Below are positions 53,001-58,977 of a stretch of 64,000 bases of DNA, piece after piece. The position numbers were made by a program, and so were the translations under genes. The notes under the pieces are model-generated. The model was not told the origin of the DNA. It did no database searches and saw only the letters and a program-made list of their open reading frames with translations. How positions within the stretch are numbered: the first letter of the stretch is position 1; every line of letters starts with the position of its first letter. Source of the stretch: an uncultured Pseudomonadota bacterium (GTDB lineage Bacteria > Pseudomonadota > Gammaproteobacteria > Burkholderiales > JALYOK01); the NCBI GenBank assembly GCA_902826775.1, contig CADEHE010000017.1, positions 22,162 through 86,161 on the forward strand. The letters are read 5' to 3'.

Positions 53001-54390
53001 GGCCTCTGGAGAAATCCGTCTCGGCGGACCCGGGCGGCTAGAGCTGACCGCTGGCCGCAACGTCGACCTGGGCAGCGCGACCGGCGTCATTACCCAAGGC
53101 CGCCGCGACAATCAGGCGCTGCCCGAAGAGGGCGCGAGCATCACCATCGCGGCGGGACTGAGCGAAGTAACCGACTACACTGCGTTTATTCGAAAGTTTA
53201 TCGACCCCAGTGCTCAATTAGGCCCCAATGATTACCAAGACGCAAAGAAGCTCGCCGCGGCCAGCAGAGAGATATTGAAAGTCGCCACGGAAGATCCAGT
53301 CGAACAGCAACGGATCGCGGGCCTGTCTGACGAAGACGCGCTGCAGAGTTTGCGCACTTCGTGGTTGGCTGCATCAGGCAAGCGCGTCCTAAGCTATATG
53401 CGACGCTTAACCGGCAACGAGACACTCGCAGAGGCGCAAGCGCTGGAACAGTTCAAGGGTCTTGCGCCCGATCAGCAGCGCCCCGTCGTTCTGGACGTGT
53501 TCTACGACCAACTGCGCGAAGGCGGGCGTGGGTTTGCCAAAGTGGGCGAAAGTGCGTACGCCCGCGGCTTTGATGCCGTGAACACGCTGTTTCCCGGCAG
53601 CGCCTACCAAGGCGATGTCACACTGCTGCTGAGCCAGATTAAGACGCAGGCGGGCGGTGATATCAATTTGTTGGTGCCGGGCGGTAAGGTCAATGCCGGT
53701 CAGACGACCGCAACCGGGGAATTTGGCGGCGGCAAGTCCGCGGCGAACCTGGGCTTGATAGTTGAGGATACGGGGAATATTCGCTCCTTCACTGACGGCA
53801 ACTTTGATGTGAACGAATCGCGTGTGGTAACGCTGCGCGGCGGGTCGATTTTGATGTGGTCTTCGCGCGGGGATATCGATGCCGGCCGTGGTGCAAAGAC
53901 GGCGGCGGCGGCGCCGGCTCCGGTACTGCTCATCGACAACAACGGCGGCACGACGTTTCGCGTCACGGCTTTCAGCGGCAGCGGCATACGCTCATTCTTG
54001 CTCGAAGAAGGCATCACTCCGGGAGATGTGGATTTGATTGCGCCAACCGGGGAAGTTAACGCGGGTGACGCCGGCATCGGTGCGGCAGGTAACTTGAATA
54101 TCGCCGCCCTACGTGTGGTCGGCGCGGACAATATCCAGGTCGGTGGGCTGTCGACCGGTGTGCCGATTAGTGACGTAGGCGGTATCGGCGCAGGCTTAAC
54201 CGGCCTTTCCAATGTGGCGAGCGAGGCTTCCAAAGCGGCGGAGCAAGCCACGCAGCAAGCCGTATCGACTTCTGGTCAGGCAGATGCGCTGAGCAAGACC
54301 GTGATGCCATCCTTCATTACGGTAGAGGTTCTAGATGACGACGCAGATGAGGATGAGCGCAAGCGCCGCCGCGCTGCGCCCAAGAAGTAG
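44026..54390 (+). CDS. Giant TpsA exoprotein, filamentous-haemagglutinin family (DUF3739-like C-terminus)
   Basis: 3454 residues; the start ATG lies inside the TpsB gene and gives a signal peptide (FEIATLVALHLCVAGA). The TPS domain (about residues 45-165) has FNIGKDGSVIFKQP, the SALNRIW motif (about 103) and FLINQNGILFDKG (about 127-139), recognised by TpsB. A long beta-helix follows, with many repeats like LDVSGG, GNITLRSP and AGRDI. The C-terminal 250 residues (VNESRVVTLRGGSILMWSSRGDIDAGRGAKTA, GDVDLIAPTGEVNAGDAGIGAAGNLNIAALRV) match the filamentous-haemagglutinin subfamily with a conserved DUF3739-type end. No toxin domain or membrane anchor is visible; it ends in a highly charged tail (DDDADEDERKRRRAAPKK). 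Probably a surface adhesin or nutrient-acquisition exoprotein. Confidence 0.92.
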   Translation: MIFRFVGRFEIATLVALHLCVAGAADPLPATKLPIPCAGAACGTNPNLTVPFATSGQASTAVNGATLTVNQLSNKAILNWQDFNIGKDGSVIFKQPGVSSSALNRIWQADPSVIQGALKANGQIFLINQNGILFDKGAQVNVGSLVASTLNITDELFQQGFLSAITDTSPVSAFDAVTGPDGTVLSGSIVVNDGATLSADQSKNGRIMLFGTNVQNGGLITAPDGQVVLAAGEKVYLLASQDPNLRGLFVEVANPSLSAPNAASDSAGTASNLPLGKIIAERGNVSLAGLAVNQNGRISATTAVNANGSIRLQAGDAPIGVEVESSVPQRFSGRQRGGALALGKDSMSEVLPDLASKATIDSNAVFNPSAVTLAGKSILHQGKILAPGGKVELTAEDASGAPTRVFLAEGSSIDVAGTVSTLLPMSRNQLEVELRGDELKDFPVQRDGFLRGQKVTIDVSRGTTVADVSKQVAAIQRGVGEKSAQGGNITLSSVNEVLIQPGAILDVSGGEVTYQSGFLNTTKLVDRDGRIFDIASASPLRTYVGLAGTHVDEHPVWRTNRSFGADSTSQFIPSFVEGQNAGQISVSGKVLRLEGLMRGTATAGVNQREGGKRPLAGKLAVGTVSPNIGSPSMIDLAVSKPLSPLSFDTPPLNDGALVLTVDQMLGGGLSRFAFFADGPINIPGDVALNLSPGGELAFTGRGIELQGSIVAPSGSISLSSEERGGASGDLRIGSSSLLSARGQWVNDSPLLQLQPGSGPALINGGSINLRSTANLLIGDVDGNGVVRPAVLDVSGGGWLTDKGQLRKGNGGSVALEVLQTLDVTKDPGTLQLAAVIRALAPGKGGRLSISAGEVLLRNGAPVTGAQGSYLAPADIATSTQFVAPSWMFGSLGFSSYELTDTRRGLSIADDTQINLAAPYLLLDSTFTSRETGSDIYSFSSEASDAQVRTPTNLGLRHNFVARPDAVDFTVRVGSRSSITADPLANVSITSSTAIFADGTIRAPAGNISLTLPEVPTALYGYNPRGAIWLGANASLSAAGVFVPGASALGLREGQVLPGGSVSLAANEGYIVMAPGSRIDVSGASAQIDVPRQASSPLQVGSNAGSVTLVAEQGMVLGGELRARAGTDQAVGGSLTARVTDSVRDRSGNPDLLSQFPTGDRSIRVAQQTAAFPAEFEFGGDIDLKAENGIATFSVEQTSLGAFASTVLRADNSVQLAEGVALKQARSLQLDAPNLDVPGGGATLSAPYVALGHSVSAREDAQIFQLTPVASPGIGSLSVQADVIDLLGYIGLRGVGDTLLAASQAIRTRGVRSPSLDPALANETGQDILSGALLAAGNITLRSPQTYPTSASSYRIKTDTGAITIDSASSTNGHQGILSAGGELSVEAPTILQSGVLRAPLGTIKLVAGASLTLAPGSVTSTAMTPAVGAVPYGRTQNGLEWLLDLGGVSRPLPAPPQASITLNAPQTDIQAGAVVDLSGGGDLYAYEFVSGPGGSADTLAAVGQQFAVLPALGAGYAPYDPHYSFGSTVRPGDAIQISGAGGLPSGTYTMLPARYALLPGAYLVTPTSGFQDLQPGDVVRRLDGVPIVAGRRAVLGTDFVDSRYSGFTVEPGTAARMRSEYRDSFANAFFATQALRRDTQVPRLPRDAGSLSAFATQSLGFAGDFLTTPAKDGRGAVVDVSAQNLKIVSTRTEDPSFVQLTVADLSNLKAESLLIGGTRSRSDAGTQIAIGTQQLVVDTAGNALSAPEIMLAATDTITVKSGSVVDGTGSLAADAQLSLVDPSGGTAGALVRVSAAALPVALQRPANVDRTRGSIVIDSGAELRAARSVLLDASSDTRALGTISLGQGGELSVGAGRISLGEVGQVADGLILNNDQLAGLTGLRSLNLRSYSSIDFWGTAQLAGRAVTLDAAALLGLDNAGKAATVTADQLRFQNSNASLDLSTTGGTGALVVSADQLVLGAGAKTIRGFAQSDFTGTSEILLEGRGALNVDGALKLAAHRIAGVSAAVNEVRSAGALEIAGLARPEDFVATQGLGAHLSFAGASVLQGGNIDAPAGVVELRAEGANGSLRLAAGSVTSAPGATRNFDGLVLPLPAGKVRLVSAQGDVELQQGALVDVSARGEAGAAGSISVSAIGGNALLAGNLLATAQSPELSGSFSLDAKSIGATSAGPQDLGDLISLLNLGQFDLSRTFRVRAGDLTLPAGEGREMRARSVRVVADAGRIDIQGVIRANAPKGGAIEIAARDQIKLHAGAVLDASAAQALDRAGRISLATTSGDLALDSGSIVALGSSVAPGELWLRAPRTRSIGAALDNEVAVSNIAADLRGAGRVVVEGFRVYNAVDATDLATWQADTDAYMQNANTIQARLATGATPVVLRPGVEIRSNNDFALGSSWDLSTWRYGGQPGALTLRAAGNLDLGVPTPPASQNVRAAFQAILNDGFDSSAANAQLLSNESWSYRLVAGADLASADALALLPLSQLSESAGNVTLAASSVVRTGTGSIDIAAGRDFVLGRSAGGVNQSSAAVYTAGRATTNNDFPVLLGDPNDPADDFRVPTNANYPTAGGNVSIRAQQDVQGAISHQLITNWLQRRGRTNAQTGDILTNFNTSWHIDFSRFQQNVGALGGGNVNVEAGRDVINLSVVAPTTGRLGGTAEPQPDGSVRMRVLPENLVVLGGGDIRIDAARDIASGVFFVARGQANLTAGGSIREGRTAADTGGNSDSPIHTILALADGDFKLHAAGDIKLETVLNPTAIPQASTGTQPLSPNERTYFFTYSDQAAVSATALTGGVLFNNDVPRLIDSALPRGFGNTGRDGIRASSEEERSFTTYAPTLAAYAIEGTITQRLGETYLFPAARGNLSLLAGENVDLAAPGVAIKMLDVSLGLLPSPLSIPTAGVPTFNPIAARLTSLGPQSHADPLLHSGDSQLNRIVALEGDIAGAFMLPKATRFKAGRDITNITFVGQNLEASDVTALNAGRDVVFPIVRDASGAISASGEIRLGGPGRLELTAGRNVDLGSATGVITQGRRDNQALPEEGASITIAAGLSEVTDYTAFIRKFIDPSAQLGPNDYQDAKKLAAASREILKVATEDPVEQQRIAGLSDEDALQSLRTSWLAASGKRVLSYMRRLTGNETLAEAQALEQFKGLAPDQQRPVVLDVFYDQLREGGRGFAKVGESAYARGFDAVNTLFPGSAYQGDVTLLLSQIKTQAGGDINLLVPGGKVNAGQTTATGEFGGGKSAANLGLIVEDTGNIRSFTDGNFDVNESRVVTLRGGSILMWSSRGDIDAGRGAKTAAAAPAPVLLIDNNGGTTFRVTAFSGSGIRSFLLEEGITPGDVDLIAPTGEVNAGDAGIGAAGNLNIAALRVVGADNIQVGGLSTGVPISDVGGIGAGLTGLSNVASEASKAAEQATQQAVSTSGQADALSKTVMPSFITVEVLDDDADEDERKRRRAAPKK

Positions 54391-54402
54391 CGGCACTCAA
54401 TA

Positions 54403-54418
54403 ATCGGTCTTGACCGAT
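54403..54418. other. Small hairpin between TpsA and arsC
   Basis: ATCGGT-CTTG-ACCGAT is a perfect 6-bp stem just after the TpsA stop, without a T-run. It may mark an mRNA end or stabilise the transcript; not a clear terminator. Confidence 0.3.
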
Positions 54419-54447
54419 GACAACTGATTTAGATAAATTTGGAACCC

Positions 54448-54942
54448 ATGACTGCCCGCCCCCTTAACGTCTTGTTTCTCTGCACTGGCAATTCGGCGCG
54501 CAGCATCTTGGCCGAAGCCTACTTGAATGCATCGGCCAAGGGACGATTCAGAGCTTATAGCGCCGGTAGCCAACCGAAGGGCGCAGTGCATCCAGTGGCG
54601 CTGCTGACGCTGGAAAGGGCGCGCATCGATACGGCGGGCCTGCGTAGCAAGAGTTGGGACGAATTCGGCGCCGCGGGCGCGCCGCAGATGGATTTTGTCT
54701 TTACCGTCTGCGACAACGCTGCGAACGAGGTGTGCCCTATTTGGCCTGGGCAGCCTATCTGTGCGCACTGGGGAGTGGAAGATCCCGCCGCGATGGAAGG
54801 CAGCGACGCGGATATCCGCAGAGCTTTTGATCTAGCTTACAATCAGCTGACCCGCCGCATCCAGCTTTTGACCAGTTTATCCCTAGATAAGCTGGACCAT
54901 CTCGCGCTGCAGAGAAAGGTGCGAGAAATAGGACGCAGCTAG
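54448..54942 (+). CDS. arsC: Arsenate reductase, thioredoxin-coupled LMW-phosphatase type
   Basis: A 164-residue cytoplasmic enzyme. LFLCTGNSARSILAEAYLN holds the C-x5-R-S P-loop (Cys12, Arg18), and FVFTVCDNAANEVCPIWPG gives the second and third redox Cys (Cys88, Cys96, spaced C-x7-C), as in thioredoxin-dependent arsenate reductases. It reduces arsenate to arsenite. No arsB/acr3 efflux gene or arsR is adjacent. Its place between the TpsA gene and the TonB-type operon suits a phosphate-uptake setting, since arsenate enters through phosphate systems; this is inference. Confidence 0.88.
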   Translation: MTARPLNVLFLCTGNSARSILAEAYLNASAKGRFRAYSAGSQPKGAVHPVALLTLERARIDTAGLRSKSWDEFGAAGAPQMDFVFTVCDNAANEVCPIWPGQPICAHWGVEDPAAMEGSDADIRRAFDLAYNQLTRRIQLLTSLSLDKLDHLALQRKVREIGRS

Positions 54943-55083
54943 TAGCGGTAGCGCTGCGCGCACGGGTGCAACCGCTCGCGCCGCAATCAGATTGCAGTGC
55001 GGCCGCATGAGTTGTGGTGCTTGCAAGCGCTGCAATCGATGCGCTTTCGTGCCCTCTATCGGCGATGCGCTGCTGCATGCAGG

Positions 55084-55106
55084 CAGGCGCCTGCGATGCG
55101 CCTGCC
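55084..55106. other. GC-rich hairpin between convergent genes
   Basis: GCAGGCGC/GCGCCTGC is an 8-bp stem with a 7-base loop between arsC and the convergent small secreted-protein gene. No T-run follows on either strand. It may help end transcription from both sides. Confidence 0.35.
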
Positions 55107-55124
55107 CACCCGCTAAGATTGCAG

Positions 55125-55514
55125 TCAGCGGTTCCGGACGCGGCAGCTAACGGTGTCAGAAATGACCGTGCTGCCCTGCGCATTCACGATCTTGCCGACG
55201 ACCTGCCGGCCTTGAATGAATGTCGGAGCAATTGCGGTCGCCCCGGCGGCGATATCCGCGGGGTTGCTGTCAAAATCAAACTCAACTTCGTCGCCGACCG
55301 CGGCCTGAGCGATCGACTGAGCCGAATTCGCACCTGACACCACGATGGCTCGGTAGCTGCCCGCGGCGAGGTTGTTGCCATCGACTGACACGCGCGCGCG
55401 AGCCGTGCCACGTTGCTCGCATTGAACGCGAATCGTCGCCGCAGATGCGTCAAGCGCCAGCCCTGCGAGACACGAGAGAGCGCAGGCGGCGAGAGTAAAG
55501 TGTTTGCGATTCAT
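55125..55514 (-). CDS. Small secreted hypothetical protein
   Basis: A 129-residue protein with a clear signal peptide (FTLAACALSCLAGLALDASA). The mature part is about 104 residues with two Cys (VQCEQRG, VSCRVRN) that could form a disulphide linking first and last strands, and looks like a small beta-sandwich (ARARVSVDGNNLAAGSYRAIVVSGANSAQS, VGDEVEFDFDSN). I do not recognise the family. It lies on the minus strand between arsC and the lectin-ExbB operon, from whose promoter it is divergent. Confidence 0.75.
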   Translation of the reverse strand: MNRKHFTLAACALSCLAGLALDASAATIRVQCEQRGTARARVSVDGNNLAAGSYRAIVVSGANSAQSIAQAAVGDEVEFDFDSNPADIAAGATAIAPTFIQGRQVVGKIVNAQGSTVISDTVSCRVRNR

Positions 55515-55884
55515 AAGATGACTCCTTCAAGAATGAAAACGAAGTGGAGATGGTAGAAGGTAACCCCGGCGGTTAGGGGACCGTTGCCGGAATAACTCCT
55601 TCACCGATTCTGTTCGCAGCATCCATGCCAGGCCGATTGCTTGCGCTAACTGCGCGTGAGCAAAGAACTAAGTCTGCGGCGTTGCGCACCCCTGATATGA
55701 ATGGCCTATGTGAAAACTGAGCGATATCCCCCATTGGTTGGGGCATTGCGCCCAATGAGTGCTACTGGCTGCGTGCGGATCGTCCACGCCGAGGTTCCAG
55801 ACGCAAATGCAGTGCAACGTTTCCGTAACAATACTGCAACGAGATTCGAGAACAATACGCGGCACCATCGATTGCGCTCTCGAA
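55515..55884. other. Divergent intergenic region
   Basis: About 370 bp between the small secreted-protein gene and the lectin-ExbB gene. It holds the tandem Pho-type half-sites at 55801-55856 near its right end. The frame of the ExbB gene is open from 55759, but that part lacks a start giving a signal peptide. No other gene or structured element was recognised. Confidence 0.5.
55801..55856 (+). promoter_or_regulatory. Tandem Pho-type half-sites and promoter before the lectin-ExbB gene
   Basis: Seven-base half-sites recur with an exact 11-bp period: ACGCAAA (55801), GTGCAAC (55812), CCGTAAC (55823) and CTGCAAC (55834), with AATA between the last two. Ten bases after the last comes AACAAT (55851-55856), a possible -10, and the start codon is 28 bp further. 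The arrangement is that of PhoB-type response regulators bound head to tail; the half-sites differ from the strict consensus (A for C at position 5). Confidence 0.45.
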
Positions 55885-57720
55885 ATGAAAAAATTGCGGT
55901 TTACCGTATTGGTATTGCTTTGCCTCATGCCGGCACTGGGCCACGCCTGGTGGCAAAAAGAGTGGGCTCAGCGTAAGAAAATCACGCTGAATACCTCGGC
56001 TTCTGGTGGTTCGGTGAGCGAACCTCTTACCAATGTCGTGGTGCCGGTGCGCTTGCACACCGGCAATTTCGTCTTCGCTGATGCAAAACCGGATGGATCC
56101 GATATTCGCTTTGTGGCTGCGGACGACAAAACACCGCTTAAATTCTACGTTGAAAGCTACGACGATATAAACGAAATCGCGGTGTTTTGGGTGCAATTGC
56201 CGGCACTGGCAGCGAACGCTGCCGGCGAGTCGATCTGGATGTACCACAAGAACGAAAACGCCGCGAGCGCAGCCGATCCCAAGGGCACGTTCGACCCCAG
56301 CCATTCATTGGTCATGAATTTTGCAGGAGCCGGCGTGCCGCTGGACTTGACCGCCAACGGAAACAAAGCGGCGCAGTCCAACGCGAGCGTGGTGCAAGCG
56401 GGCCTGATAAACGGCGCAGCGGGTTTTAATGGCAGTCAGGTAATACAAATACCGGCGTCTCCCACACTGAAGATCAATCCCGCGCAAGGGTTCACGTTTT
56501 CTGCCTTGCTGAAACCCGCCGCTCAGCAGAACGCCATCGTCTTTTCGCAGCAAGAAGGCGATAAGTCGGTAGTGATCGGGCTCGAGCAAGGAAACGTGAG
56601 CGTGCGTGTTTCTGGCGCGGCGCCGGCGCAAGTCATTGGCACTGTTCCACTGAGTCCCGCGGTATGGCATCACGTCATGGTGAGCATCGGGCAGCAAATC
56701 GCGATATTTGTTGATGGTAAACCGGCCGGAAGCGCCGCCGGGGCGGCGCCGGATATGGGCGGCAACATCTCTCTTGGCGGTGCCGCGGGCGCAAGTAACG
56801 GGTTCCAGGGCGAGATGGATGAAGTGCGCCTCTTCAATGCCGTCAAGAGCGCCGCGTGGGCACAAGGGCTGGCAGCGAGCCAAGCGGCTGATAGCAAGTT
56901 GGTCGTCTATGGGGAGGAAGAATCGGGCGAGGGAGGCAGTTCCTACTTCGGTATCCTGCTTAATGCCGTAACGCTGGACGGCTGGATCGTGATCGGCATT
57001 CTCCTGGTGATGATGCTGGTGAGCTGGATCATCATGGCGATGAAGTCGATGTTCGTCGCGCGTATGGACAAGGCGAATCAAGCGTTTCTGGATCGCTATC
57101 GCCAGCTTTCCGGAGACATGACGGCGCTTGCCGAGGGGGGCGAGCCATCCACAATCGACACTGGCAGCGCTAACGCGCAAGCTACGCGCGATCAGGCTGC
57201 TCAGCGCGCAAGCGCACCGCGCCCGGCAAAGACCGCGATCGGTGGAAGTTTTGGCGATTCCTCGATTTACCGGCTGTATCGCATCGCCGTGCAAGAACTG
57301 CAGCACCGCTTTCAAGTTTACCGCGACAAGCAGCGCGAGCTGTCGCTTAGTCCGCAAGCGATCAACGCAATTCGCGCCAGCTTAGATGCTGGCCTGATTC
57401 GCGAGACGCACAGACTGAATAATCAAATGGTGTTGCTGACTATCGCGATTAGCGGCGGGCCGTTTCTCGGACTGCTGGGAACAGTCGTTGGCGTGATGAT
57501 CACTTTCGCTGCGATTGCCGCCGTAGGCGATGTGAACATCAATTCCATCGCCCCAGGTATCGCAGCCGCGCTGGTGGCTACGGTGGCTGGTCTTGCCGTC
57601 GCGATTCCAGCTCTGTTCGGCTACAACTACTTGGCCGCACGCATCAAGAACATCACGGCGGACATGCAAGTGTTCGCCGATGAATTGCTCAGCAAGATCG
57701 CTGAGGATTACTCCGTCTAG
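55885..57720 (+). CDS. exbB: ExbB/TolQ proton channel fused to N-terminal DUF2341 and LamG lectin-like domains
   Basis: A 611-residue fusion. Signal peptide 1-21 (ends LGHA), then a DUF2341 domain (about 22-125: WWQKEWAQRKKITLNTSA, FYVESYDDINEIAVFWVQLP, GESIWMYHKN), a concanavalin-A/LamG-like domain (about 130-340: FTFSALLKPAA, WHHVMVSIGQQIAIFVDGKPAG, FQGEMDEVRLFNAV), a membrane helix (about 366-388), a cytoplasmic helical part, and the MotA/TolQ/ExbB domain (about 510-611: NQMVLLTIAISGGPFLGLLGTVVGVMITFAAIA). The channel would drive the ExbD and TonB encoded next, using proton-motive force. The periplasmic lectin-like module may sense or hold a glycan or an envelope protein. Confidence 0.9.
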   Translation: MKKLRFTVLVLLCLMPALGHAWWQKEWAQRKKITLNTSASGGSVSEPLTNVVVPVRLHTGNFVFADAKPDGSDIRFVAADDKTPLKFYVESYDDINEIAVFWVQLPALAANAAGESIWMYHKNENAASAADPKGTFDPSHSLVMNFAGAGVPLDLTANGNKAAQSNASVVQAGLINGAAGFNGSQVIQIPASPTLKINPAQGFTFSALLKPAAQQNAIVFSQQEGDKSVVIGLEQGNVSVRVSGAAPAQVIGTVPLSPAVWHHVMVSIGQQIAIFVDGKPAGSAAGAAPDMGGNISLGGAAGASNGFQGEMDEVRLFNAVKSAAWAQGLAASQAADSKLVVYGEEESGEGGSSYFGILLNAVTLDGWIVIGILLVMMLVSWIIMAMKSMFVARMDKANQAFLDRYRQLSGDMTALAEGGEPSTIDTGSANAQATRDQAAQRASAPRPAKTAIGGSFGDSSIYRLYRIAVQELQHRFQVYRDKQRELSLSPQAINAIRASLDAGLIRETHRLNNQMVLLTIAISGGPFLGLLGTVVGVMITFAAIAAVGDVNINSIAPGIAAALVATVAGLAVAIPALFGYNYLAARIKNITADMQVFADELLSKIAEDYSV

Positions 57721-57728
57721 GGGATGGC

Positions 57729-58133
57729 ATGCAAGTTCAATCGGACAACAAGCCGTACGACGACATCAACGTAACGCCGATGCTGGATCTAGCTTATGTG
57801 CTGCTGGTGATTTTTATCATTATGACGACGGCGGCGGTGCAGGGTATCAAGGTGAATCTGCCGAAAGCAAGCAATTCGCCGAGCTTGTCGAAGCCCACCA
57901 CCAAAGCGATCACCATAACGGCTGACGGCAAGATTTTTTTAGATACGTATCCAGTGTCCTTGGCTGAATTGGAAGAGCGCTTGCGCCAGCACAAGGCGCT
58001 GAATCCTGAATTCCCGGTAGTGGTCAAAGGAGACGCAAAAATTCAATATGAAATGGTGATTCAGGTGCTGGACATGCTCGGGCGCCTCGATATCACGCAG
58101 TTGGGTCTCGTGACCCAGAAGATAGTCAAGTAG
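57729..58133 (+). CDS. exbD: ExbD/TolR-type biopolymer transport protein
   Basis: A 134-residue protein. The N-terminus DDINVTPMLDLAYVLLVIFIIMTTA holds the single membrane helix with the essential Asp (MLD), followed by a periplasmic domain (KAITITADGKIFLDTYPVSLAELEERL to IQVLDMLGRLDITQLGLVT) of the ExbD/TolR type. It forms the proton-driven complex with the upstream ExbB fusion and couples to the TonB encoded 9 bp later. Confidence 0.93.
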   Translation: MQVQSDNKPYDDINVTPMLDLAYVLLVIFIIMTTAAVQGIKVNLPKASNSPSLSKPTTKAITITADGKIFLDTYPVSLAELEERLRQHKALNPEFPVVVKGDAKIQYEMVIQVLDMLGRLDITQLGLVTQKIVK

Positions 58134-58142
58134 GGCGAGCCG

Positions 58143-58898
58143 GTGAGCGATCTTCTGCAAGGCAAGCGCTCTGCCCCGGGGATAGGCAAGAAACTTGCGC
58201 TTGCTGCCGGGCTGCTCGCGGTCGCCGGGTTGATCGGCGCCATGATCTTCAGCTTTGCGAAGCAAAGCGGTAAGCCGGTTAAGCCATCGATCGCGCAGAT
58301 CGAATTGTTGCGGCCACCGCCGCCGCCCCCGCCCAAGATCGAGCAGAAGCTGCCTGAGCCTGAAGTCAAGGAAGAGGTGAAGGTGCCCGAACCGGAAAAG
58401 CTGCCGGACGACCTCAAACAGGTCGATCAGCCGCCGCCGATAAGCGAAAACCTAGGCTTGGAAGGACCTCCCGGCGCCGGAACCGATGGCTTCGGCATGC
58501 AAGCGATGCGCGGTGGCCGCGACATTACGACATTGGGCGAAGGCGGCATGGGTGGCGGTGGCGCCGCCGAACCGCCGCCAGTGGAAAAGCCGGTTGAAGC
58601 GCCGCCCGTCGATCGCATGGCTGCCTCGCTCTATCGCAGCATGCTGCGCAGCCGTCTTGAACAGGCCATCATGCAGGCGACAGCTGTGCGCGTGGGCAGC
58701 TACGAAGTCATGGTCAACGTTTGGGTGGCGCCGGATGGGCGCGTGACGCGCACTGAATTGGCGGGCACAACCGGCGATGCTGGCAGAGATCAGGCGCTCA
58801 AAGCGGCTCTGTCAAGCGTGGATGCCGTCGATGAACCGCCTCCTATGAACATGAAACAACCGCTCAGAATTCGCATCAAGTCCCGGGCGGTCGGTTAG
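58143..58898 (+). CDS. tonB: TonB-type energy transducer
   Basis: A 251-residue protein starting at GTG. One N-terminal membrane helix (LALAAGLLAVAGLIGAMIFSFA, about residues 18-40) is followed by a Pro/Glu/Lys-rich periplasm-spanning region (PPPPPPPKIEQKLPEPEVKEEVKVPEPEKL) and a Gly-rich stretch (GGMGGGG), and a C-terminal TonB/TolA-like domain (about 160-247: MLRSRLEQAIMQATAVRVGSYEVMVNVWVAPDGRVTRTELAGTTGDAGRDQALKAAL). No TonB-dependent receptor gene is adjacent; a coiled-coil porin follows instead. Confidence 0.88.
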   Translation: MSDLLQGKRSAPGIGKKLALAAGLLAVAGLIGAMIFSFAKQSGKPVKPSIAQIELLRPPPPPPPKIEQKLPEPEVKEEVKVPEPEKLPDDLKQVDQPPPISENLGLEGPPGAGTDGFGMQAMRGGRDITTLGEGGMGGGGAAEPPPVEKPVEAPPVDRMAASLYRSMLRSRLEQAIMQATAVRVGSYEVMVNVWVAPDGRVTRTELAGTTGDAGRDQALKAALSSVDAVDEPPPMNMKQPLRIRIKSRAVG

Positions 58899-58977
58899 CA
58901 CAGGCAGGATCTGGAACATCGCGGCAGAAGCCGCAGCGGCGCGTGCGTGCGCAGCCGGACAATCAAGGATGACAGTC

